A model generated the notes under the pieces. That model ran no database searches and was not told where the DNA came from. It saw only the letters and a program-made list of their open reading frames with translations. From positions 558,001 to 622,000 of the forward strand of contig NZ_KE384083.1 of NCBI RefSeq assembly GCF_000423705.1: a stretch of DNA of 64,000 bases. Direction: 5' to 3'. This document shows positions 27,128 to 35,071 of this stretch, one piece after another. Origin of the DNA: Stappia stellulata DSM 5886 (GTDB lineage Bacteria; Pseudomonadota; Alphaproteobacteria; Rhizobiales; Stappiaceae). Within the stretch, counting starts at the first letter, position 1, and every line of letters starts with the position of its first letter. The translations under genes were made by a program, and so were the position numbers.

Positions 27128-28726
27128 TCAGCCCTCGATCGAGATCAGACGCGTCGGATGCACGTTCTGGAGGTTGTCCTCCCAGCCCTTGAGCGCGGGG
27201 GAAACCAGCGAGTGCGAGGAGTAGTAGAGGATCGGGATGAACGGCAGGTCGCGCATGAACATCGCTTCCACGTCCTGCAGGATGTCGGCCCGTTTTTCCA
27301 GGTCGGTCTCAACGGCCGCCTTGTCCATCAACGCATCGTAGTCCGCGTTCTTGTAGTTGGCATAGTTGAAGCCGTCATTGTCGGATTCCGCGAGAAACAG
27401 GAAGTTCTGCGGGTCCGAATAATCGCCGATCCAGCCGGCGCGGGCGATGTCGTAGTCACCCTTTTCGCGCAGATGCGCATAGTGGCTGGCCAGGTCGCGG
27501 TTGATCATGCTGGTTTCCACCCCGATGGTCTTCCACATGTCGGCGATGGCGATCGCCGTGTTCTTGTGGTTCTCGGAGGTGTTGTACATGATCTCCAGCT
27601 TGAGCGGATTGTCGGGACCGAAACCGGCTTCCTGCAGGAGCGCCAGCGCCTTGTCCTCGCGGTCGAGCATTGCCTCGCCCTTGTAGTCGGCATAGGCCGG
27701 CTCGCCGTAGTTGTTGATCCCCGGGGGGACCAGCGAATAGGCCGGAACCATGGTGCCGCCCCAGATTTCCTCGGCCACATATTCCCGGTCGATCGCCATC
27801 GAGAGCGCCTGACGGACACGCACGTCGTCGAACGGCGGCTTCGACATGTTCACGGCGTAATAGTAGTTGCCGAGATAAGGCGGCGTGCGCACCTGATCGC
27901 CGAACTTGGCGCGCAGATCCGCGATCTGGTCGGTCGGAAGATCGGAGCAGGAATGAATCTCGCCCGCCTCGAACCGGCGCACGCAGGAGGCCCGGTCCTC
28001 GATCGGGTAGAAGATCACCTTGTCGATCGAAACGCTGTCGGCGCCATGGTAGTTCGCGTTCTTCACCGCCACGAGCTTGTCGTTGGGCGTGAACTCCTCA
28101 AGCGTGAAGGCACCGTTGGACACGAAGTTCTCCGGCTTGACGAAATCGCTGCCATGCGCCTCGACGGTCGCCGGATGCACCGGAAGTCCCGTCTGGTGGG
28201 TCAGGAGTTCCAGGAAGAACGGCGTCGCCTGCTCGAGCGTAATCTCGAGCGTCGTGTCATCCACCGCCTTGACGCCGAGCTCCTCGGGGGCCAGCTCGCC
28301 CTTGTTCACCTGTTCCGCGTTCTTGATCGGGTAGAGAATGTTGGCGTATTTCGCGCCGGTCTCCGGTGTCATGATCCGGCGCAGCGAATAGACGAAATCG
28401 CCGGCCGTGACCGGATCGCCGTTCGACCATTTGGCATCGTCGCGCAGTGTGAACGTATAGACCGTCCCGTCTTCCGACGCCTTGTGGCTTTCGGCCACGC
28501 CCGGCACGATCTTGGCATTGGCGTCATAGACCATCAGTCCCTCGTAGAGGTCGCGCAGGATATGCGCCTCCGCGACCGTTGAGGTCTTGTGCTGGTCCAG
28601 CGTCTCCGGATTGCCGTCGTTGCCACGATGATAAACCGTTTCGGCCATCGCGCCAAAGGCGGTTGCTGCAACGAGCGCACCCGCGATCAGTCCCGCGCGC
28701 ATGCCCGCCCCAAAAGTGGTTGTCAT
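27128..28726 (-). CDS. Oligopeptide-binding protein (OppA/DppA, SBP family 5)
   Basis: 532 aa. Signal peptide ends ...AATAFGAMAETVYHRG. Mature features of the family: GNPETLDQHKTSTVAEAHIL near the N-terminus, the SBP_bac_5 signature YEGLMVYDANAKIVPGVAES, WSNGDPVTAGDFVYSLRRIM, and C-terminal LPFIPILYYSSHSLVSP. The WIGDYSDPQNFL segment resembles E. coli OppA and suggests short peptides as ligand. First gene of the leftward operon, divergent from a GntR-type regulator. A 157-bp space follows before the OppB-like gene. Confidence 0.92.
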   Translation of the reverse strand: MTTTFGAGMRAGLIAGALVAATAFGAMAETVYHRGNDGNPETLDQHKTSTVAEAHILRDLYEGLMVYDANAKIVPGVAESHKASEDGTVYTFTLRDDAKWSNGDPVTAGDFVYSLRRIMTPETGAKYANILYPIKNAEQVNKGELAPEELGVKAVDDTTLEITLEQATPFFLELLTHQTGLPVHPATVEAHGSDFVKPENFVSNGAFTLEEFTPNDKLVAVKNANYHGADSVSIDKVIFYPIEDRASCVRRFEAGEIHSCSDLPTDQIADLRAKFGDQVRTPPYLGNYYYAVNMSKPPFDDVRVRQALSMAIDREYVAEEIWGGTMVPAYSLVPPGINNYGEPAYADYKGEAMLDREDKALALLQEAGFGPDNPLKLEIMYNTSENHKNTAIAIADMWKTIGVETSMINRDLASHYAHLREKGDYDIARAGWIGDYSDPQNFLFLAESDNDGFNYANYKNADYDALMDKAAVETDLEKRADILQDVEAMFMRDLPFIPILYYSSHSLVSPALKGWEDNLQNVHPTRLISIEG

Positions 28727-29103
28727 AGCTCTCTCCCAATCTTGTCACCCGCGCGCCGCGTCTCTTGATCGGGACCTGACGGTCCGGACGCTTCGGCACA
28801 GGGGGTGGTTGTGGGCGAAGCTTTTCACCAATCGACGGCAATGACAAGATGCCGCAACGTCGCCCGTTCGCGAGTGACCGGAAAAAGCCAAGAACGTTCT
28901 ATCCGCTTGAGAATTTGAGAAAAATTATTTTTCAAATGGTGATTCGATTGTCGGAAATTTCCTTGATGCCGCAGGGTGGAAGGGGCCGGTCGCAATCCGG
29001 ACTTTGATGGCGCGGCGTGTTTTTCTTGATTTGCTCTCGGCGATGCCCGATGGCATGTCCGCAGAATACGACGTCGCAAAAGAACAGGCTCGAGACACGC
29101 CAG
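28727..29103. promoter_or_regulatory. Divergent promoter region between oppA-like and GntR genes
   Basis: 377 bp without a gene. It contains an AT-rich imperfect inverted repeat at 28913-28937 (TTTGA-g-AAAAAT against ATTTTT-CAAA, one bulged base) and the palindrome GGAAATTTCC at 28953-28962. Both are candidate operators for the adjacent FadR-type regulator, and the AT-rich tract probably includes promoter elements. Assignment of a regulator is inference from position only. Confidence 0.45.
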
Positions 29104-29829
29104 ATGCAAGACGCAACCTCTCCCTTGCGGGGCAACCTCAAATCCGCGGTCGCGGAGATCATCGCCCTCCGAATTCTGGACGGCTCCTATCCGCCGGGCA
29201 CGACATTGCCGACGGAGGCGGACCTGCTTGCCGATCTGGGCGTCAGCCGGACCTGCCTGCGCGAGGCGCTGCAAACGCTGGTCGGCAAAGGCCTGATTTC
29301 CTCGCGTCCCAAGCATGGCACCAGCGTTCGCCCGGAAGTCGACTGGAACTTTCTCGACGGGCAGATGCTTGCCTGGCGGGCCAAGGTCGTGCCGCAAAAC
29401 CAAATTCTCGCGGAACTCGTGAGCATTCGCGATCTCGTGGAACCGGAAGCTGCGGCCCTGGCGGCGCAGCATGCCGACGACGACGCCATCGCCGCGATGC
29501 GCGAGGCGCTCGACGCCATGGGCGCGGCCCACGGCGAACGCAACCCCGAGACCCAGAACGCGGATGTCCGCTTTCACCGGCTGATGCTGGCGGCGAGCCG
29601 CAATGCGTTGCTGTCCGGCCTCGGCGCCTGCATCGAGAACGCTCTGCGGGCCTCGATTTCGATCACATCGGATCCGCGCGTCAGCGATCCGATCGCGCTC
29701 GACCAGCACCGACTCGTGCTCGATGCCATCGCCGCCCGCGACCCGGAGGCCGCCCGACGGGAAATGGTGAAACTCATGGCGATGACCCGCGATATCCTGA
29801 AAACCGCCCAGGCCCTGCCGGACGCCTGA
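29104..29829 (+). CDS. FadR/GntR-family transcriptional regulator (FCD domain)
   Basis: 241 aa. N-terminal winged helix: LRGNLKSAVAEIIALRILDG, then SYPPGTTLPTEADLLADLGV, SRTCLREALQTLVGKGLISS and KHGTSVRP. The C-terminal FCD domain (~95-230) has RDLVEPEAAALAA, NADVRFHRLMLAAS and DQHRLVLDAIAARDPEAARR, giving Asp/His residues suited to metal and acid binding. The WNFLDGQMLAW segment after the HTH is typical of the UxuR/DgoR-like sugar-acid group. It is divergent from the peptide importer, which it may regulate, although sugar-acid genes are its more usual targets. In-frame starts exist upstream, but none has a better ribosome binding site. Confidence 0.82.
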   Translation: MQDATSPLRGNLKSAVAEIIALRILDGSYPPGTTLPTEADLLADLGVSRTCLREALQTLVGKGLISSRPKHGTSVRPEVDWNFLDGQMLAWRAKVVPQNQILAELVSIRDLVEPEAAALAAQHADDDAIAAMREALDAMGAAHGERNPETQNADVRFHRLMLAASRNALLSGLGACIENALRASISITSDPRVSDPIALDQHRLVLDAIAARDPEAARREMVKLMAMTRDILKTAQALPDA

Positions 29830-29906
29830 AACACGCAGACGCGATTTGCGCCTGCGGCCGATGCATGGCAGTTGCGGTGACAGGCGTCTTTGCCTACTGA
29901 GACACG

Positions 29907-31718
29907 ATGGCACCTCCTCTTTTGCACCTCCGCGACATCGCCCTGACCTTCGGTGGCACACCGCTTCTCACCTCGGCCGAACTCCAGGTCGGCGAAAGTG
30001 ACCGCATCGGCCTCGTCGGCCGCAACGGATCAGGCAAGTCGACGCTCCTGAAAATCGCCGCCGGCATGATCGAGGCCGATTCCGGCGAGCGGTTTGTCCA
30101 GCCGGGTCGCACCGTGCGCTACCTGCCGCAGGAGCCCGACTTCGGCACGGCCGCCTCCGTGCTCGACTATGTGACGAGCGGGCTTGCGCCGGGCGACGAC
30201 CCCTATCGCGCACAATATCTGCTCGAGGTTCTGGGCCTGACCGGCGAGGAACACCCGGGCCGTTTGTCCGGTGGCGAGAAGCGCCGCGCCGCCCTTGCGC
30301 GCACGCTTGCGCCCGAGCCGGACATTCTTCTTCTCGACGAGCCGACCAACCACCTTGACCTGCCGGCCATCGAATGGCTGGAGGGCGAGCTTGCCTCGAT
30401 GAAGTCGGCAATCGTGCTGATCAGTCACGACAGGCGCTTTCTGGCCGATATCACCCGCGCGACCGTATGGATCGACCGGGGCACCTCGCGACGGCTCGAC
30501 AAGGGCTTTGCGCATTTCGAGGCATGGCGCGACGAGGTGTTCGAACAGGAAGAACGCGACCAGCAGAAGCTTGCGCAGAAGATCAAGCGCGAAGAGCACT
30601 GGATGACCTATGGCGTCACCGCCAGGCGCAAGCGCAACATGCGGCGGGTCCGTGAACTCGGTGACCTGAGGGCCCAGAAAAAGGCACATCGCGGTCCGCA
30701 GGGCAACGTCAAGCTCACGGTCGGCGACGCGGAGGTCTCCGGCAAACGCGTGATCGAGGCGAAGGGCATTTCCAAGGACTACGGCGAAGGACCGATCGTC
30801 AGCGACTTTTCCATCCGCATCCTGCGCGGCGACCGGGTCGCGCTCGTCGGGCCGAACGGCGCCGGCAAGACCACCTTGCTCAAGCTTCTCACCGGTGCGC
30901 TGGAGCCCGACAGCGGCAGCGTGACGCTCGGCTCGACGCTCGACATGGTGACGATGGACCAGGCGCGGGAATCGCTCAGGGACGACGACACGGTGACGGA
31001 AGTGCTGACCGGCGGCGGCGGCGATCAGGTGGTTCTGTCGTCGGGCGCGCGGCACGTCGTGTCCTACATGAAGGACTTCCTCTTTGCGCCCGAACAGGCC
31101 CGCACCCCGGTGGGCGCGCTGTCCGGCGGCGAGCGCGGACGGCTGATGCTGGCCCGTGCGCTGGCACGCCCGTCGAACCTGCTGGTTCTCGACGAGCCGA
31201 CCAACGATCTGGACCTGGAAACGCTCGACCTCTTGCAGGAAATGCTCGCCGACTATCCGGGAACGGTGCTGCTCGTCAGCCACGACCGCGACTTCCTCGA
31301 CCGGGTCGCGACCTCCGTTGTCTTTGCGGAAGGCGACGGCCTGTGGCGCGAGTACGCCGGCGGCTATTCCGACATGATCGCCCAGCGCGGTGCGGGCGTT
31401 TCGGCGCGCGGCGCGCGCGGCGGCGAGGCCCCTAAGCCCAAGGGGAAAACCGCGCCGGCGGAGGAAAAGCCGAAGAAGAAGTCGCGCCTGAGCTTCACCC
31501 AGCAGCATCAGTTGAAGACGCTGCCGAAGGACATCGAAAAGCTGGGCCGGGAGATTTCTAAGATGCAGAGCGAGCTGGCCGACGCGGACCTCTTCGCGAA
31601 GAACCCGAAGCGCTTCGACACGCTGATGGCGAAGATGACGAAAGCGCAGGAGGATCTCGCCAGCGCCGAGGAAACCTGGCTGGAACTGGAAATCCTGGCG
31701 GAAGAAGACGCAGGCTGA
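29907..31718 (+). CDS. uup: ABC-F family ATPase, Uup type
   Basis: 603 aa, soluble, two ATPase domains. NBD1: Walker A VGRNGSGKSTLLKIAAG, signature RLSGGEKRRAALARTL, Walker B DILLLDEPTNHLDLPAIEWL. Linker ~230-270 is helical and basic (GVTARRKRNMRRVRELGDLR). NBD2: Walker A VGPNGAGKTTLLKLLTG, signature LSGGERGRLMLARAL, Walker B LLVLDEPTNDLDLETLDLL. The C-terminal ~90 residues form the Uup-type coiled coil (FTQQHQLKTLPKDIEKLGRE). Uup and other ABC-F proteins act on ribosomes, and Uup also affects transposon excision and DNA-structure processing in E. coli. It converges on the small-protein operon to its right. Confidence 0.9.
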   Translation: MAPPLLHLRDIALTFGGTPLLTSAELQVGESDRIGLVGRNGSGKSTLLKIAAGMIEADSGERFVQPGRTVRYLPQEPDFGTAASVLDYVTSGLAPGDDPYRAQYLLEVLGLTGEEHPGRLSGGEKRRAALARTLAPEPDILLLDEPTNHLDLPAIEWLEGELASMKSAIVLISHDRRFLADITRATVWIDRGTSRRLDKGFAHFEAWRDEVFEQEERDQQKLAQKIKREEHWMTYGVTARRKRNMRRVRELGDLRAQKKAHRGPQGNVKLTVGDAEVSGKRVIEAKGISKDYGEGPIVSDFSIRILRGDRVALVGPNGAGKTTLLKLLTGALEPDSGSVTLGSTLDMVTMDQARESLRDDDTVTEVLTGGGGDQVVLSSGARHVVSYMKDFLFAPEQARTPVGALSGGERGRLMLARALARPSNLLVLDEPTNDLDLETLDLLQEMLADYPGTVLLVSHDRDFLDRVATSVVFAEGDGLWREYAGGYSDMIAQRGAGVSARGARGGEAPKPKGKTAPAEEKPKKKSRLSFTQQHQLKTLPKDIEKLGREISKMQSELADADLFAKNPKRFDTLMAKMTKAQEDLASAEETWLELEILAEEDAG

Positions 31719-31722
31719 CCCC

Positions 31723-31842
31723 CTACACCAGCATCCCCACAACGAGCCAGATATAGAGCGGCATGGGGGCAGCGCCCCACAGGAGCAGCCAGGGCCAGGT
31801 TTTGCCCCAACGGCCGGTTTCCGTATTCGTATCGATGGTCAT
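31723..31842 (-). CDS. 39-aa membrane microprotein, last gene of the nsrR operon
   Basis: A 39-residue ORF, MTIDTNTETGRWGKTWPWLL, continuing LWGAAPMPLYIWLVVGMLV, with one tight hydrophobic helical hairpin or single membrane segment. Its ATG overlaps the stop of the 76-aa gene (ATGA), the same junction used throughout the operon, which strongly suggests it is translated. It is convergent with uup, ending 4 bp from its stop. No family recognised; a role with the truncated hemoglobin in nitric oxide handling is inference. Confidence 0.65.
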   Translation of the reverse strand: MTIDTNTETGRWGKTWPWLLLWGAAPMPLYIWLVVGMLV

Positions 31843-32069
31843 GCCACGCTCCCCGTGATGTTCAGGACGGTCAGGACAACAACCGCCAGGATACCGGCGG
31901 CAAAGCCGTATTTGACCGCGCGAAACAGCGCCCGGCCGGTCGCGTCGAGCACGGGCACGCGGGCAAGTTCACGGTCCTCGCGCAGGCCGAGGGTCAGCGC
32001 GCCGAGATAGGTAGCGAAGAACAGGGCGGTTCCGATCTCCGCGACGATGACGATTGCGGCAAGGCTCAT
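31839..32069 (-). CDS. 76-aa membrane protein between trHb and a microprotein gene
   Basis: 76 aa with two hydrophobic helices (MSLAAIVIVAEIGTALFFAT, continuing YLGALTLG; and YGFAAGILAVVVLTVLNITG) joined by the charged loop LREDRELARVPVLDATG. Not recognised as a named family. Both ends overlap neighbouring genes by 4 bp: its start with the hemoglobin stop and its stop with the 39-aa gene start. It is therefore part of an NsrR-controlled unit. It may form a small complex with the 39-aa protein, but that is inference. Confidence 0.8.
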   Translation of the reverse strand: MSLAAIVIVAEIGTALFFATYLGALTLGLREDRELARVPVLDATGRALFRAVKYGFAAGILAVVVLTVLNITGSVA

Positions 32070-32518
32070 GATTTCGCTCCGGTGTTGACGGCGGGCAGTC
32101 CCGAAATGGCGAACTCCAGACTCTGGGCGATGCGCCGTGCCCGCTCCATGAAGTAGGGGACGGCGTCCGGATGAGGCGCGGTGTCCCTGAGCGTTTGTTC
32201 GAACAACCCGAGCCATATCGTGAAATGCCAGGGCTGCAGGTCGGTAAGCTTGGTGTGCGCCGGCACGGGCTTGCCGGAGTAGCGCCCGGCATTCATGGCG
32301 ACCGAGGCCCAGAAGTCCTTCATCTTCGCCAGATGCGGCCCCCAGTCGTCGCCGATTTCCGCCGCGAAGATCGGCCCGAGAAGCGCATGCGCGCGCACAC
32401 GCTCATAGAAGGTCTCCACCAGCATCGAGATATAGGCGTCGTCGATGCCCAGTGCGGCCGCCGTCTCCTGGATTTCCCGGCGACGGTCCGCCGCGCTCCT
32501 GACCCTGATCGTCGTCAT
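32066..32518 (-). CDS. Group III truncated hemoglobin
   Basis: 150 aa. Group III (trHbP) globins are small heme proteins thought to detoxify nitric oxide or handle oxygen in microaerobic cells. The sequence matches the family: LVETFYERVRAHALLGPIFA, WGPHLAKMKDFWASVAM with the distal helix residues, RYSGKPVPAHTKL, and LQPWHFTIWLGLFEQTLRDT with the likely proximal His in the HF/W segment. The start overlaps the nsrR stop (ATGA). Position downstream of nsrR supports a nitric oxide role. Confidence 0.9.
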   Translation of the reverse strand: MTTIRVRSAADRRREIQETAAALGIDDAYISMLVETFYERVRAHALLGPIFAAEIGDDWGPHLAKMKDFWASVAMNAGRYSGKPVPAHTKLTDLQPWHFTIWLGLFEQTLRDTAPHPDAVPYFMERARRIAQSLEFAISGLPAVNTGAKS

Positions 32519-32955
32519 GCCGCGTCTCCGATGAGGATATCCCTGAGGCCGGTGTTCCCGGTCACCAGATCGTCGATCGAATAGCCGTCCAGAACCCGGA
32601 AGAAGGCCTCGCGTGCCTCGTGCAGGGCATGCTTGAGCTGGCAGGATGGCGTGATGCGGCAGGTGCCGTTGCCACCCGGAAAGCACTCGACCAGCGCAGT
32701 GCCGTCTTCCAGGGCGCGAACGACGCCGCCCACGCTGATTTGACGGGCATGACGGGCCAGTCGCACCCCTCCGCCCCGCCCGCGCACGGCCTCCACCACC
32801 CCGGCGCGGACAAGCGCCTGGGCGACCTTCATCAGGTGGTTTTTCGAGATCCGGTAGCTGTCCGCCACATCGCTGATCGTGGCGAGATCACCATCCTGCA
32901 CCGCAAGATGCATCAGCATACGCAAGGCGTAATCGGTCTGGAGTGTCAGTCGCAT
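32515..32955 (-). CDS. nsrR: Rrf2-family nitric-oxide-sensing repressor NsrR
   Basis: 146 aa. Winged-helix DNA-binding domain with MRLTLQTDYALRMLMHLAVQ, SDVADSYRISKNHLMKVAQA and GRGGGVRLAR. Three Fe-S ligands are in ECFPGGNGTCRITPSCQL (C-x7-C-x5-C spacing), as in NsrR rather than IscR. The start at 32955 was taken because GGAG lies 6 bp upstream and it gives the canonical MRLT N-terminus. It leads an operon with trHb and two small membrane proteins. A palindrome upstream suggests autoregulation. Confidence 0.9.
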   Translation of the reverse strand: MRLTLQTDYALRMLMHLAVQDGDLATISDVADSYRISKNHLMKVAQALVRAGVVEAVRGRGGGVRLARHARQISVGGVVRALEDGTALVECFPGGNGTCRITPSCQLKHALHEAREAFFRVLDGYSIDDLVTGNTGLRDILIGDAA

Positions 32956-32971
32956 GTCGATCTCCATCAAA

Positions 32972-32990
32972 GAGGTATATCAAATACCTC
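32972..32990. promoter_or_regulatory. NsrR-like operator upstream of nsrR
   Basis: GAGGTAT-ATCAA-ATACCTC: two perfect 7-bp arms with a 5-bp spacer, 17 bp upstream of the nsrR start. The shape resembles Rrf2/NsrR sites (GATGTAT...ATACATC), so NsrR autoregulation of the operon is likely. Confidence 0.65.
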
Positions 32991-33043
32991 ATTCTTGACG
33001 GCGACGCAACATAAACATGCATCCAATATACCTGTTTCTGGCT

Positions 33044-33604
33044 CTACAACGCACTGTCCTCGAGAAGCACCTTGCCGTCGGCCATGAGCCGCAGCGGCGC
33101 GCTGCGGCCGTCTTCGCTCACGGCGACCACCAGCCGGACCGTCTCGCGCGGCATCGCCTCGATTTCCAGCCCCTTGCCCTGCGGCACGAAGAAGGCACTC
33201 AGACCGTAGTCGATGCGCAGCTCGTCTCCGCTCAGCCTCGACCCGACCCGCCCCTTCAACGCAACACGGCCGTCCCGCGGAGGCGCGGGCAGCACATCCA
33301 CCGCCCGGAACACGCCCTCCCCGTCCCGCTCCACGACCGTCCAGACCGGATCGCCGAGCGCGAATTCGGAGAGGTCGGTTTCACCCGCCACCTGCTGGCG
33401 GGAGATCCGTCCGATTTCGGGATTGAGGATCACATAGTCGCCGCGCAGGAGATCGCGCGGATCGACGGGCCGAAGCGCGAGCGTCACCTCCTGTCCCGTC
33501 GCATGCACCGACCAGCGCTCCGCGAGAGGAAGGGCAATCAAGATCAGCTGCAGCAGCGCAACCGCGCCCCAACGCACCCAGGGGGAAAGGTTTTCCAGCC
33601 TCAT
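33044..33604 (-). CDS. GDYXXLXY-domain membrane-anchored protein
   Basis: 186 aa. One N-terminal membrane helix (WVRWGAVALLQLILIALPLA), then an extracytoplasmic beta-rich domain. It carries the name-giving motif near the start of the domain, RPVDPRDLLRGDYVILNPEI, with GDYVILNP matching GDYxxLxY-like. Such proteins are very often encoded next to DUF2157 membrane proteins, as here: its start overlaps the stop of the DUF2157 gene by ATGA. Function unknown; the pairing suggests one complex. Confidence 0.85.
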   Translation of the reverse strand: MRLENLSPWVRWGAVALLQLILIALPLAERWSVHATGQEVTLALRPVDPRDLLRGDYVILNPEIGRISRQQVAGETDLSEFALGDPVWTVVERDGEGVFRAVDVLPAPPRDGRVALKGRVGSRLSGDELRIDYGLSAFFVPQGKGLEIEAMPRETVRLVVAVSEDGRSAPLRLMADGKVLLEDSAL

Positions 33605-34944
33605 GGCGCCACCTCCGCCTTGCCCGAACGTTTTCGCAGGACAAGACCACTGACAAGCGCAACGCCGATCAGCGCAAGCCCCGCCAGCAGGAAGAAAACC
33701 GATTGACCGATCAGGGAGCCTACGGTGTGCTCGAGCAGCATCAGCAAAACGGCCGCAATCGCGAGATTGCCGAGAACGCTCCACGAGGTGAGATGTGCGG
33801 CGGATCCGACCGCACTGATTGCAATGGCGCCGGCAAGCGAATTCACGGAAACCGGGATTGTCTGGCCGGGAGCCCAGACCACCATAAGCGGCAGCGCGAC
33901 CGCCAGAAGCGCTGCGGAAAGCACGACGCTGAATGCGCCGCTCCAGATGCTCCGCGCGAGCGCAATAAGCACACCGGCGGCGCTCAGGAGCCCGGCACCG
34001 ATGACCGGCCACAGCAGAAGAACCCGGGCGTCCACGCGACTGTCGAGAATGTCGAAGCTCTCCAGGCCGAGAAAAAGCCCGACCACGCAGACGAGCGCCA
34101 GCAGGGCGGGCGCGATGCGAAGCCCCGTTCCCGCGAGCGCCTTCACCCCTTCCGCGCCCTCGGGCAAGCCCCGGTGCGCCAGAAGCCCCCAAATGGCGAA
34201 GGCACCGCCCAGCGCCGCCAGTCCGAGCAACATCGCCGAGGTGACCGCCGCGTCGCGCGACATGTCCATGCGCTCCATCTCGCCGATGATGAAGGCGGCG
34301 TAGGTGGCAAGCGCCTGTGCGAGAACCGCGAGCCGCCCGGCCATTGAGCTGTGGCGCAAGACATGTCCGGCGGTCGCCGCCAGGAGCCCGAGCGCAAGCA
34401 GGCCGTCCGGCGTTGCGAGCCGCAACGTGTCGTCGCGCCAGAACAGCCAGACCATGACGGCAATTGTTGCAACCAGAGCCGAGCTTCTGGACGCACAGAC
34501 CCAGGCCGCGGCCAGTGCGCCAACCACCACGATCAGGCTTCCCGCCCGCCAGTCCACCGGAAGGTGATACATCTGTCCCACGAGCGACAGGCCGGCAACG
34601 AAAACAAGGACGGCGAACAGCGTCGCAATGTCGGCGGCCGCGCGCCAGCCCCGCGCGGCGAAACCGGCCGCCACGGCATGCGCGCCAACAAGCAGCACCG
34701 CAATGCCGCCGAGCTTGACAGCGCGCGGGATTGCCTCCCAGTTGGCCGCGACGAAAGCGACAAGAGCCAGGGCAATGCAGATGGCGCCAATGCCGGCCAG
34801 CAGCAGGGGCAGGCGAAAACGCCCCTCGCCGTCGGCACCGACATCGCGCCGGATTTGCGCCGCCCCTTCGGGCGCGATCCAACCGGCCCGGACCCAGCGT
34901 GGAAGGTCGGCTTCGAGCTGGCGTCGATACAGGGATCTCAACAT
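33601..34944 (-). CDS. DUF2157 domain multi-span membrane protein
   Basis: 447 aa with about 12 membrane helices. The soluble N-terminus (MLRSLYRRQLEADLPRWVRA, then GWIAPEGAAQI) is the DUF2157 signature, followed by long hydrophobic segments separated by short loops (for example LVGQMYHLPVDWRAGSLIVV, typical of the family). It forms a two-gene operon with the GDYXXLXY gene by 4-bp overlap. Biochemical role unknown. The 127-bp space to the phosphate transporter gene holds no recognised gene. Confidence 0.85.
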   Translation of the reverse strand: MLRSLYRRQLEADLPRWVRAGWIAPEGAAQIRRDVGADGEGRFRLPLLLAGIGAICIALALVAFVAANWEAIPRAVKLGGIAVLLVGAHAVAAGFAARGWRAAADIATLFAVLVFVAGLSLVGQMYHLPVDWRAGSLIVVVGALAAAWVCASRSSALVATIAVMVWLFWRDDTLRLATPDGLLALGLLAATAGHVLRHSSMAGRLAVLAQALATYAAFIIGEMERMDMSRDAAVTSAMLLGLAALGGAFAIWGLLAHRGLPEGAEGVKALAGTGLRIAPALLALVCVVGLFLGLESFDILDSRVDARVLLLWPVIGAGLLSAAGVLIALARSIWSGAFSVVLSAALLAVALPLMVVWAPGQTIPVSVNSLAGAIAISAVGSAAHLTSWSVLGNLAIAAVLLMLLEHTVGSLIGQSVFFLLAGLALIGVALVSGLVLRKRSGKAEVAP

Positions 34945-35071
34945 GAGGCTGACTTTCCTTTGATACGCTGCCAGTGCGTTTACACGTTCCTCGCGCGCGT
35001 GTGGACGATCCGACGCGCAGTCTCTTCATTTCGGGAGCACGAAAGGACAAACAGGATCCCGAAACCGGATC

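Noticed and set aside
28727-29016. Small ORFs in the gap left of the GntR gene
   Set aside because: No start with a ribosome binding site and no recognisable product; looks regulatory.
30030-31742. Minus-strand frame of ~570 codons opposite uup
   Set aside because: Mirrors the Uup gene; composition is a GC artefact.
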